Source: Sorangium aterium
GTDB taxonomy: Bacteria; Myxococcota_A; Polyangia; Polyangiales; Polyangiaceae
Direction: 5' to 3'
Assembly (NCBI RefSeq): GCF_028368935.1
Contig: NZ_JAQNDK010000002.1
Location: 806,001-870,000 of the forward strand
DNA: 64,000 nt
Shown: in pieces, positions 17,225 through 24,976 of the stretch
Numbering within the stretch: the stretch's first letter is position 1
Layout: each line of letters begins with the position of its first letter
Translations under genes and position numbers: made by a program
Notes under the pieces: model-generated
What the model saw: only the letters and a program-made list of their open reading frames with translations
Databases searched by the model: none
What the model was told of the DNA's origin: nothing

Positions 17225-18513
17225 AGGTCGCGCTGGTCAACCCGCCCTGGACCTTCCACGGCAGCGTCTACCTCGGCTGCCGCGAGCCGCACCTGCCGAT
17301 CGAGCTCGGGTACGCCAGGGCGCTGCTCGAGCGCGCGGGCCACGAGGCCGCGCTCGTCGACGCCCAGGCGCGCGGGATCGACCTCATCGCGCTGCGCGCC
17401 GAGGTCGCGGCGCTCCGCCCCGACATGACGGTGATCGCCACGGCGCCGAGCTACCTCTCGTGGCGCAGCCCCCCGCCCGAGCTGCGCGTGCCCATGGCGG
17501 CGGTCGCCGCGCTGCGGGGCCACGGCGGCCTCCTCGTCGCCGTCGGCCCTCACGGCTCCGCGACCCCGCGCGCGGCGCTCCGCAAGCTCGGCGTGGACGT
17601 CATCGTCCTCGGCGAGTGCGAGGAGATCCTCGTCATGCTCGCCGGCGCGACCGAGTCGCGCTTCTGGCAGATCCCGTCGATCGCCTACCGCAGGAACGGC
17701 ATCGACCACGTGCAGGGGGGCCCCTACGCCGCCTGCCTGAGGACGCTGCCGGCCCTGCGGTGGGACGGCGCGACGATCGCGCGGCACGTCCACCACCACC
17801 ACCGCTTCGACGCCGTGCCCGACGGGCCGAGCGCCGAGATGGAGACCTCGCGCGGCAGCCCCTGCCGCTGCGCCTCCTGCGCCAGGGACGGCGCGCGCGA
17901 CAGGCTCCGGAAGCGCCCGCTCGCGACGGTGCTCGACGAGCTCGACGCGCTCCTCGCCGAGGGCGTGCGCCACGTCTATTTCATCGACGAGCGCTTCCTG
18001 CCCGACCGGGCCCTGCTCGAGGAGCTCTGGGCGCGGGACGTGGTGTTCGGCGTCCAGCTCAGGATCGACAGCTGGTCGCGCGAGATGCTCGATCTCCTCG
18101 GCCGCGCGGGCTGCGTCTCGATCGAGGCCAGCGTCGAGCGCCCGTCGATCGAGGGGATGGACCCGCTCACCAGGCGGTGCAGCGCGTCGACCGAGGAGCT
18201 CACCGCGCTGCTCGTCCACGCCCGGCGGAGCGTGCCCTTCGTGCAGGCCAACCTGAGCGACGCGGGCTCCGGCGATCCGGCCGAGACCGCGTCGTGGCGG
18301 CAGCGCCTCCTCGGGCTCGGCGTGTGGGCCAACGAGCCGGTCCCCGCGTTCCCGTACCCCGGCTCCCCCGCGTACACCCGGCGCTGGGGGGCGCCGGACG
18401 ACGGCGCCTGGGAGCGGGCGCACGCCCATTATATCGCCGAGCACCGGACGTTCGGGGATCTGCCGGACAGCCGGCCGCTGCCGCTCACGGAGCTCGAGCA
18501 TGGCGCGCGTTGA
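17221..18513 (+). CDS. B12-binding / radical-SAM protein with incomplete CxxxCxxC
   Basis: A 430-aa protein with a B12-binding-like Rossmann domain (residues 1 to about 140; NPPWTFHGSVYLG at the start) followed by a radical-SAM barrel. At the cluster motif the sequence is ETSRGSPCRCASCARD. The second and third Cys (217, 220) align with the canonical CxxxCxxC, but the first position is Ser213 (AGC at 17857-17859) and a stray Cys sits at 215. A His run (RHVHHHHRF, about residues 189-196) precedes it. The GTG start overlaps the epimerase stop by four bases. By context it would modify a sugar or glycan of the cassette, for example by radical methylation or rearrangement. The missing Cys raises doubt about [4Fe-4S] binding. 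Confidence 0.8.
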   Translation: MKVALVNPPWTFHGSVYLGCREPHLPIELGYARALLERAGHEAALVDAQARGIDLIALRAEVAALRPDMTVIATAPSYLSWRSPPPELRVPMAAVAALRGHGGLLVAVGPHGSATPRAALRKLGVDVIVLGECEEILVMLAGATESRFWQIPSIAYRRNGIDHVQGGPYAACLRTLPALRWDGATIARHVHHHHRFDAVPDGPSAEMETSRGSPCRCASCARDGARDRLRKRPLATVLDELDALLAEGVRHVYFIDERFLPDRALLEELWARDVVFGVQLRIDSWSREMLDLLGRAGCVSIEASVERPSIEGMDPLTRRCSASTEELTALLVHARRSVPFVQANLSDAGSGDPAETASWRQRLLGLGVWANEPVPAFPYPGSPAYTRRWGAPDDGAWERAHAHYIAEHRTFGDLPDSRPLPLTELEHGAR

Positions 18514-19690
18514 CCGCGGATCCCCGGGCGCCGCGGCGCCGCGGCCCGGCCGGGTGCTGATGACGGCCGACACGCAGGGCGGCGTGTGGACGGTCGCGAT
18601 CGAGCTCGCGCTGGCGCTCTCTCGCGCCGGCGTGGCCACGGTGCTCGCGATCATGGGCGGGCCGCTGTCGCCTGCGGCGCGCGCGGCGGCCGCCGCGATA
18701 CCGGGCCTCGAGCTCGTCGAGAGCGCCTATCGGCTCGAATGGATGGATGACCCGTGGGACGACGTCGCGGCCGCCGGCGACTGGCTGCTCGACCTCGAGG
18801 AGCGGGTGCGGCCGGACCTCGTCCACCTGAACGGCTACTGCCACGCGGCCCTGCCGTTCCGGGCGCCTCGCGTCGTCGTCGCGCACGCCTGCGTGCTGTC
18901 GTGGTGGCGCGCAGTGCACCGCCGGCCGGCGCCGGTCCGCTACGAGCGCTACCGCGCGCGGGTCGCCGAGGGCCTCCGGGCCGCGGACGCTGTCGTCGCG
19001 CCGAGCGCGGCGATGCTGAGCGCCCTCGCGGGCGAGTACGGCGCGCTCGGCCTGGGCCGCGGCCATGTCATCCCGCACGCGCGCGACCGCAGGCGGTTCG
19101 CGCCGGCGCCGAAGGAGCCGTTCGTCTTCGCGGCCGGCCGGCTCTGGGACGAGGCCAAGAACCTCGCGGCCCTCGAGAAGGTCGCGCCCCACCTCGCGTG
19201 GCCCGTGATCGTGGCCGGGAGCGACGTCGCGCCGGGCGGCGTCGGCCGCCGCGCCGGGGAGAGCCTCTGCTCCCTCGGGTGGGTGGACGAGCCGGAGCTC
19301 GCGTGGTGGATGTCGCGCGCCGCGATCTACGCCTCCCCGGCGCGGTACGCGCCGTTCGGCATGGCCACGCTGGAGGCCGCCCTCTCCGGCTGCGCGCTCG
19401 TGCTCGGCGATCTGCCCAGCCTGCGCGAGGTCTGGCGCGACGCGGCCCTCTACGTGCCCGCGGACGACGCGCGCGCGCTCCACGCCGCGCTCGACCACCT
19501 CGTCCGGGACGCCGCGCGCCGCGAGGCGCTCGGCGCGCTCGCCCGCCGGCGCGCGGTGCGCTTCAGCCCGCGCGCCATGGCCCGCCGCTACCTCGACGTC
19601 TACGCCGTCGCGCTCGCCGCCCGCCCGCCGGCCCCCCGGCGGGTCTGCCCTCCGTCGTCGCCTTCACCCTGCGGGACACCATGCGAATAG
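18500..19690 (+). CDS. Family 4-like glycosyltransferase of the cassette
   Basis: GT-B glycosyltransferase of 396 aa. The N-terminal donor/acceptor loop has TADTQGGVWTVAIELALAL (about residues 23-41). The C-terminal domain has FVFAAGRLWDEAKNL and the E-x7-E-like region PARYAPFGMATLEAALSGCA near residue 285. ATG 18500 lies 14 bases inside the end of the radical-SAM gene, and the stop lies 10 bases inside the next gene, so this is the third of four overlapping genes. The last 25 residues are Pro/Cys-rich and probably only the overlap's by-product. It likely transfers the sugar made by the epimerase. Donor is unknown. Confidence 0.85.
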   Translation: MARVDRGSPGAAAPRPGRVLMTADTQGGVWTVAIELALALSRAGVATVLAIMGGPLSPAARAAAAAIPGLELVESAYRLEWMDDPWDDVAAAGDWLLDLEERVRPDLVHLNGYCHAALPFRAPRVVVAHACVLSWWRAVHRRPAPVRYERYRARVAEGLRAADAVVAPSAAMLSALAGEYGALGLGRGHVIPHARDRRRFAPAPKEPFVFAAGRLWDEAKNLAALEKVAPHLAWPVIVAGSDVAPGGVGRRAGESLCSLGWVDEPELAWWMSRAAIYASPARYAPFGMATLEAALSGCALVLGDLPSLREVWRDAALYVPADDARALHAALDHLVRDAARREALGALARRRAVRFSPRAMARRYLDVYAVALAARPPAPRRVCPPSSPSPCGTPCE

Positions 19691-20880
19691 CCCTCTTCTG
19701 CCACTCCTTGCTCTCCGACTGGGACCACGCGGACGCGCACTTCCTCCGCGGGATCGCGGCCGAGCTCGACGCGCGCGGCCATGACGTCCTCGCCTTCGAG
19801 CCCGAGGACGCCTGGAGCGCCCTGGGCCTCGTCGCGGCGTACGGCCCGGACGCGCTGCGCGAGGCCGCGGCCGTCTATCCGCGCCTCCGCCCGCGCCGTT
19901 ACGCGCTCTCCACGCTGGACCTCGACGCCGCGCTCGCCGGGGTCGACGTCGTGCTCGTCCACGAGCGGAGCGACCCGGAGCTCGTGCGGCGGCTCGGCGA
20001 GCACCGCGCGCGCACGGATCGTTATCGCCTTTTCTTTCACGACACGCACCACGGGCTCATCACCGATCCGGCCGCGATCGTGCGGCGCGATCTCTCGGGG
20101 TACGACTGCGTGCTCGGCTTTGGAAAGAGCGTTTGCGATCTCTACCTGAGCCGCGGCGTCGCGCGGCGCGCTGTGGTGTGGCACGAGGCCGCGGACGTGC
20201 GCCTGTTCCGGCCGCTGCCCGGGGTCGAGAAGGAGCGCGATCTCGTGTGGATCGGCAACTGGGGGGACGGCGAGCGGACGGCGGAGCTCCACGAGTTCCT
20301 CGTCGAGCCCGTGAGGGCGCTCGGGCTCCGCGCGCGGGTCCACGGCGTGCGTTACCCCGATCGCGCGCTCTCGGCGCTCGCGGACGCTGGCATCGAGTAC
20401 GCCGGCTGGCTCCCCAACCACCGCGTCCCGGACGCCTATGCGCGCGCCCGGATCACGGTGCACGTCCCGCGGCGGCCGTACGCCGCGTGGCTCCCCGGCA
20501 TCCCCACGATCCGGCCGTTCGAGGCGCTCGCGTGCGGGATCCCGCTCGTGAGCGCGCCGTGGACCGACGTCGAGCGCCTCTTCTCGCCTGGCCGGGACTA
20601 CCTCGTCGCGCGCACGGGCGCGGAGATGACGGAGCACCTCCGCGCGCTCCTCTCGGACCCGGAGTTCGCGCGCGGCGTCGCCGAGCACGGGCGCCGGACG
20701 GTGCTCGCGCGCCACACGTGCGCGCACCGCGTGGACACGCTCCTCGACCTGATCGACGAGCTGCTCTTGCTGCCGTGTTACCGGCTCGGCGAGGCGGCGG
20801 ACGACGACGTGGAGCGGAGCGGCCCTGCGTCCGGCGTTCGCCGCTGCGACCCGGGCCGCTACCGGAGCCCGCTCGCGTGA
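19681..20880 (+). CDS. CgeB-like glycosyltransferase
   Basis: A 399-aa GT-B protein of the CgeB type, a group first named for spore-coat glycan maturation in Bacillus and widespread in polysaccharide clusters. Diagnostic segments are HEAADVRLFRPL (about residues 174-185), WIGNWGDGERTAELHEFL, and the C-terminal donor site IPTIRPFEALACGIPLVSAPW (about residues 275-295) followed by FSPGRDYLVART. It starts at ATG 19681 inside the previous gene and ends 69 bases before the next SDR gene. Two different transferases side by side suggest that the cassette adds at least two sugars. Confidence 0.85.
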   Translation: MRIALFCHSLLSDWDHADAHFLRGIAAELDARGHDVLAFEPEDAWSALGLVAAYGPDALREAAAVYPRLRPRRYALSTLDLDAALAGVDVVLVHERSDPELVRRLGEHRARTDRYRLFFHDTHHGLITDPAAIVRRDLSGYDCVLGFGKSVCDLYLSRGVARRAVVWHEAADVRLFRPLPGVEKERDLVWIGNWGDGERTAELHEFLVEPVRALGLRARVHGVRYPDRALSALADAGIEYAGWLPNHRVPDAYARARITVHVPRRPYAAWLPGIPTIRPFEALACGIPLVSAPWTDVERLFSPGRDYLVARTGAEMTEHLRALLSDPEFARGVAEHGRRTVLARHTCAHRVDTLLDLIDELLLLPCYRLGEAADDDVERSGPASGVRRCDPGRYRSPLA

Positions 20881-20949
20881 GGCGCTGCGCGGCGCAGGGC
20901 GGTCTCGGCGGTTCTCGAGGGGCGGTGTTGCGACGACGGAGGTGTTCCG

Positions 20950-21960
20950 ATGGGTGACGCGAACGGGAGGACGGTGGGGAGCGGCATGCGCGTCCTGGTG
21001 ATGGGGGGCGCCGGCTTCATCGGCTCGCACCTGTGCGAGCGGCTCCTCGTGGACGGCCACGAGGTCATCGCGCTCGACGATTTCTCGACGGGCTCGCCGG
21101 CCAACGTGGCTCACCTGATGCGCAGCAGCCGCTTCTGGCTTGTCGAGCACGACGTGGCCCTGCCGTTCGATTACGAGGTCGACAGGGTCTACCACCTGGC
21201 GTCGCCGGCGAGCCCTGCGCGCTGGCGGGGCGATCCGGTGCGCTCCACGCTCACGAACGTGATGGGCACGCTGCACGCGCTCCTGTGCGCCGAGCGGCAC
21301 GGCGCGCGGCTCTTGCTGGCGTCGTCGAGCGATGTGTATGGCGATCCCGACGTCGACCCGCAGCCGGAGAGCTACCTCGGGCGGGTGGATCCGGTCGGCG
21401 TGCGCGCCTGTTACGACGAGGGCAAGCGCTGCGCGGAGGCGCTGGTGATGGCCTTTCACCGTCAGGGGCGTGCGTCGGGGCGGATCGCGCGGATCTTCAA
21501 CACCTACGGGCCGCGGATGGCGATCGACGACGGGCGCGCGGTGAGCAATTTCATCGCCCAGGCGCTCCGGGGGGAGGAGCTGACGGTGTACGGGAGCGGG
21601 TCGCAGGCGCGGAGCTTCTGTCACGTCGACGACCTGGTGGAGGGATGTTTGCGGCTGATGGAGCACCCGGCGGAGGTGGGGCCCGTCAACCTGGGGAATC
21701 CGGTGGAGGTGACGGTGCTCGAGCTGGCGCAGGAGATCGTGCGGCTCACGGGGAGCGCGAGCCGGATCGCGTTCCGCCCGCTGCCGGAGGGGGATCCGAT
21801 GCGGCGGCGCCCGGCGATCGATCTGGCGCGGCGGGCGCTGGGGTTCGAGCCGCGGGTGCCGCTCCGGCAGGGGCTCTACGCGACAATACAGAGCTTCCGG
21901 CGCGCGATGGCGGGGCTGGACGAATGCGCGCGGCGAGGGGAGCCGGCGATGGCGAGCTGA
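20950..21960 (+). CDS. UDP-glucuronate decarboxylase-like SDR
   Basis: Extended SDR of 336 aa closest in motif to UDP-glucuronate decarboxylase (UXS), which converts UDP-glucuronate to UDP-xylose with bound NAD. The Rossmann motif GGAGFIGSH is at about residues 20-28. SSSDVYGDP replaces the usual TSEVYGDP. CYDEGKRCAEAL carries the intact catalytic Tyr and Lys. ARIFNTYGPRM and SGSQARSFCHVDDLV are characteristic of UXS. ATG 20950 has GGAGG seven bases upstream; ATG 20986 is an alternative that begins the Rossmann fold directly. It closes the cassette and may supply UDP-xylose or a related donor. Unlike the cassette's first SDR, its active site is complete. Confidence 0.85.
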   Translation: MGDANGRTVGSGMRVLVMGGAGFIGSHLCERLLVDGHEVIALDDFSTGSPANVAHLMRSSRFWLVEHDVALPFDYEVDRVYHLASPASPARWRGDPVRSTLTNVMGTLHALLCAERHGARLLLASSSDVYGDPDVDPQPESYLGRVDPVGVRACYDEGKRCAEALVMAFHRQGRASGRIARIFNTYGPRMAIDDGRAVSNFIAQALRGEELTVYGSGSQARSFCHVDDLVEGCLRLMEHPAEVGPVNLGNPVEVTVLELAQEIVRLTGSASRIAFRPLPEGDPMRRRPAIDLARRALGFEPRVPLRQGLYATIQSFRRAMAGLDECARRGEPAMAS

Positions 21961-22053
21961 CGGATTGCCGCCCAGCGATTGCGGTGTCGGGGGAGGAGCG
22001 GGCGCCTCGAAGCGCACGATTGCCACGTGTGCTCCTCGGCCGCATCGGTTGCG

Positions 22054-22917
22054 ATGCGGCGCATTACGCTGATAGCCTCGCTCACCGTGAGCGGTTGGGC
22101 CGAAGCTCGGGAGGGGTGGAGCCGCGACGTCCGCGTCGTGCGCCGGCGCGCTCGTCTGGCGATTGCCGGGCTGATCGCGATGGGGGCGGTGGCGGCGTTC
22201 ACGGCGCTGGTCGGGGCGTGGCACGTCGTGTTGCTCGGCTCGACGGACGTCTCGGCGCCGACGTGGCGGCTCGCCAACACGCTCCGTGAGGTCGGGGGTT
22301 TGCTCGAGCTGGGGCTCGGGCTCCTTGCGAGCGTTGTGTTCCTGCGCTGGCTCTCCAGGACAGTCGCGCTGGCGGGCGAGCTGGATCCGGTGCGGGGGTT
22401 TCACTGGACGCCGTCCGAGGCGGTCCTGGGATTCTTCATTCCCCTCGTGAACCTGGTGCAGCCGTACAGGGTGCTGCGCGATCTGCACGACGGCCTTGCT
22501 CCGGCGGGGGTGCCCGAGCCTGCGCCGCGACCTCTCCTGGACGGCGGGGGTGGTTACCGGCGCGTCGAGGTGGCGCGCGCCCCACGGGCCGGCGCGGTGC
22601 ACCATGCCGCGCTCGGCGCGTGGTGGGGGCTCTATGTCGCGAGCCGCGGACTCGGGTGGTTGGCCTCGTCCATGCCGGATCTGACCACGGCGGAGTTCAT
22701 CCGGTCCCGGGTTGCGTTCATTGCGTCCGACGCGGCGTCGATCGCTGCTGCGTGCCTCGCAGTGCTGATGGTCCGGGCGATCGACAGCCGGGTCGCGGAG
22801 CGCCATCGAAGGTTGGCGTACGCCTCCGAAGACGAGCTCGACCAGCTCCTCGTGGAGCGCGATCTCCAGCTGCGGCGGGACATGGCGAAGATCGCCGACT
22901 TCGACGATCGCGAGTAG
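22054..22917 (+). CDS. DUF4328 membrane protein
   Basis: Integral membrane protein matching DUF4328, a family common in actinobacteria and myxobacteria with no known function. The hallmark FHWTPSEAVLGFFIPLVNLVQPYRVLRDL stretch is in the middle, followed by AALGAWWGLYVASRGLGWL; five or so hydrophobic helices are predicted. The C-terminus is a charged helix (ASEDELDQLLVERDLQLRRD). The frame is open from 21979; ATG 22054 is preferred because the earlier residues are Cys/Arg-rich and look non-coding. Placement right after the glycan cassette is on the same strand, but the 93-base gap and different theme argue for a separate unit. Confidence 0.75.
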   Translation: MRRITLIASLTVSGWAEAREGWSRDVRVVRRRARLAIAGLIAMGAVAAFTALVGAWHVVLLGSTDVSAPTWRLANTLREVGGLLELGLGLLASVVFLRWLSRTVALAGELDPVRGFHWTPSEAVLGFFIPLVNLVQPYRVLRDLHDGLAPAGVPEPAPRPLLDGGGGYRRVEVARAPRAGAVHHAALGAWWGLYVASRGLGWLASSMPDLTTAEFIRSRVAFIASDAASIAAACLAVLMVRAIDSRVAERHRRLAYASEDELDQLLVERDLQLRRDMAKIADFDDRE

Positions 22918-23232
22918 GGCCCGCGCCTCCCGGCTGAGACCTCTCTCGGCGTGGCGGCTTCAGAGCGGCGGTGTTGCACCCGTTGCACCCGTTGCACCCG
23001 GTTGCACCCAGGCCGGCCCCGGCGTCGGGCCTCCGCGAGCATGGCAGCCACGAGGCGGTGTGGCGGAGCAGCCCAGGGGCGAGCGGGGCACCGGAAAAAC
23101 AGCCGAATTCACACCCGGCATGGCTGTTGCTCAATGGCATTGCGTCGCGACGACACGATGAACGGGGGCGCTGAAGAGCGCCCGATCTGTCGCGCTGACC
23201 ATCGCAATTTTCTTCTTCGTGAGGAGCAAACT
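22918..23232. other. Intergenic region with 9-base tandem repeats
   Basis: Holds four copies of GTTGCACCC (22973-22981, 22982-22990, 22991-22999 and, after one extra G, 23001-23009). The final 12 bases carry GAGGAG, the ribosome-binding site of the following lipoprotein gene. No gene is seen; a promoter for that lipoprotein is probably here. Confidence 0.6.
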
Positions 23233-23808
23233 ATGTTGATCCGTAATACGTGTGCGGTCGTTCTGGCTTCGCTGCTCGGGTTCGGGTGCGCCGTCGACGC
23301 TGGGGACACGGGCGATCTCGATGAGGATCGCGTGGAGCTCGACGGCGCCGCGGACGAGGGGGCCGTCGGGAGCGACGCCGAGGCGCTCGCCGTCGGCGCG
23401 CCGCGGCGGCGTGCGAGCTTCAGCCAGCATTACGGCGGGAACATCGTGGAGGAGGACCATTACCCGGAGTTCGGCGGCATGTGCGCTCCTGGGTATGAGC
23501 GGGTCAGGGTCGACGTGAGCTGGAACGGGAACGGAGCCTGCGAGTTCGCCGGCTGGGTCAACCCTGGCAATCCGGCCGACTGTCGCGCGAGGCTCCATGT
23601 GCACACGAACGCCTTCTGGGGCGGAGGAACGTGCACGGCCACGAGCTTCGAGGCGCGCAGCAACCTCTACACCTGCGCCGGCAGGACCAGGAATTACTGC
23701 GGCGGGGCCGGCCCTCAGGACGCGGGTGGAGGCCCGGTGTGCTTCTGCGACAACCTGTGCACGGTGTCCGGGGATTGCTGCCCCGACTACCAGCAGGTGT
23801 GCCGCTGA
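23233..23808 (+). CDS. Cys-rich lipoprotein with somatomedin-B-like domain
   Basis: A 191-aa secreted protein. The signal peptide ends at a lipobox-like LLGFGC (Cys19), followed by an acidic spacer rich in Asp and Glu. A middle part with paired Cys (MCAPGYERVRVDVSWNGNGACEF, ADCRARLHVHTNAFWGGGTC) precedes a C-terminal segment CFCDNLCTVSGDCCPDYQQVC. That segment matches the somatomedin-B pattern of clustered Cys around a GDCC core, a fold best known from animal extracellular proteins and seen at times in bacteria. GAGGAG lies seven bases before ATG 23233. It is probably displayed on the outer surface and disulfide-stabilised; partner unknown. Confidence 0.75.
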   Translation: MLIRNTCAVVLASLLGFGCAVDAGDTGDLDEDRVELDGAADEGAVGSDAEALAVGAPRRRASFSQHYGGNIVEEDHYPEFGGMCAPGYERVRVDVSWNGNGACEFAGWVNPGNPADCRARLHVHTNAFWGGGTCTATSFEARSNLYTCAGRTRNYCGGAGPQDAGGGPVCFCDNLCTVSGDCCPDYQQVCR

Positions 23809-23823
23809 ACCACGCGCGTTACA

Positions 23824-23864
23824 TGCGTATGTGAACGCGTTCACGTGCGCATGTGAACGCGTTC
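23824..23864. repeat. Twofold 19-base repeat containing a palindrome
   Basis: TGCGYATGTGAACGCGTTC occurs at 23824-23842 and 23846-23864 (one mismatch, period 22, two helical turns). The first copy includes the perfect palindrome GTGAACGCGTTCAC (23831-23844). The layout is like a pair of operator sites but lies after a stop codon, so its target could be the gene at 24148, or it could be a repeat element. Confidence 0.5.
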
Positions 23865-23921
23865 GCTCATTTCGATCACGTCAAATCTCGAAAAAAAACC
23901 AGCAGATGGGGGAGAGAAACC

Positions 23922-24000
23922 GCGAGGAGCGCAAGGGGAAAAGGGGAAGAGATTTCATCTCTGTTCCCTTGCGCCCCTCGCGCCCCTTGCGGTTTCTCTC
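23922..24000. terminator. Long imperfect inverted repeat, terminator-like
   Basis: Outer arms 23922-23933 and 23989-24000 are perfect complements. Inner arms of about 16 bases (23934-23950 with 23964-23979) pair with few mismatches, with a CT/GA-rich loop. It follows the somatomedin-B-like lipoprotein gene and may end its transcript. Confidence 0.5.
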
Positions 24001-24147
24001 CTGATTCAGCCGCGCGACAAGAGCACCGCGCTCTCCGCGAGCGCCTCATCGCCTTCGCGACGCCCGCTTCACGGCATCCCCAGCTGGCGATGGCACCGCG
24101 TGACGCGTTGGGATATACAATTAACAAAGCGTGCGCGCGGGGGAGCA

Positions 24148-24879
24148 ATGATCACATTCCGTGTCTCGGTCAATGGAACGAAGGTGTGCACCGCGGGCGT
24201 CGGCCCGACCGGTGTTCTGACGATCATGGTCAGGCGGGTCGCCGGCTCTCCGGAGGCGCTGCTCAGGGACGGCGACGTGAGCATCTGCGGGTTGGCCTCC
24301 GACCGGCAAGAGTTTTTGGTGTGGCCTTCCCGCGCGCTCAGGGTCGGGGACGAGATCGGGATCGAGGTCCTCGACGCCGACACCGTCGACCCCCCCTTGA
24401 AACGCACGCCGAGCGCCGAGTCGTATCGCGCCACGCTGCTCCGCCAGGTCCGTACCGCGCTGGGCGCGTTCGCCGGGCCGATGCTGCGCGATCCACGAAG
24501 GCAACTCGCGACCATCTCCCGGAGCGCCCGGGACCTTCTCTCGAGGACCGCGACCGCGATGGCGCGCCGCGCTCTTCGTCCGCCTGGCGCGCGCGCAGAG
24601 CGCGCCGTCCTCGTCGAGCTGAATTCGCGGCGAGTCTGTGTCGCGGGGGTACCGCGCCGTGGTCATGTGATGTCCTTGATCACCTGGGCCGGACCTACGC
24701 GAAGCGACGTCCCCAGCCATTTCTGGTTCTCGGTCGGCGGGCGGGACTACCGCACGGACGAATGCCTGGACTGGAGTCGTCCGGCGCTGGCCGTCGGCGA
24801 CCATCTATCCATCCGATTTGCCCGTTCGAGAGAGCAGGACGCGCCCGCGCGGAGACGTGGCCGCCCGCTGGCGCGGTAG
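24148..24879 (+). CDS. Unknown protein with a duplicated domain
   Basis: A 243-aa protein of no recognised family. Two similar domains of about 80 residues can be aligned: ITFRVSVNGTKVCTAGVGPTG near residue 2 and RAVLVELNSRRVCVAGVPRRG near residue 155. Each is followed by a beta-rich stretch ending in WPSRALRVGDEIGIEVLD or WSRPALAVGDHLSIRFAR. Between them lies an Arg-rich helical linker of about 55 residues. ATG 24148 is chosen because it begins the first repeat exactly; GTG 24100 is an earlier in-frame option. No signal peptide is seen, so it is probably cytoplasmic. The gene ends 97 bases before the tyrosinase on the same strand. Confidence 0.65.
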   Translation: MITFRVSVNGTKVCTAGVGPTGVLTIMVRRVAGSPEALLRDGDVSICGLASDRQEFLVWPSRALRVGDEIGIEVLDADTVDPPLKRTPSAESYRATLLRQVRTALGAFAGPMLRDPRRQLATISRSARDLLSRTATAMARRALRPPGARAERAVLVELNSRRVCVAGVPRRGHVMSLITWAGPTRSDVPSHFWFSVGGRDYRTDECLDWSRPALAVGDHLSIRFARSREQDAPARRRGRPLAR

Positions 24880-24976
24880 GCCAACGCTTTCGTCGCGCTC
24901 GGCCAATGCGGGGGCGCGCTCGCGTCTTTATAAACGCCTCATGAACGACGGAGCTCCCGTCCGAAGGAGGCAGGAC

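Larger units (their letters stand above)
23809..24147. other. Intergenic region with palindromes and a long hairpin
   Basis: No gene is seen. It contains the repeated palindromic site at 23824-23864 and the inverted repeat at 23922-24000, then a unique stretch leading to the next gene. Confidence 0.55.

Noticed and set aside
19600-22806. A minus-strand open frame of over 1,000 codons opposite the glycan genes
   Set aside because: It is an antisense shadow produced by high third-position G+C; the plus-strand genes have clear domains and overlaps.
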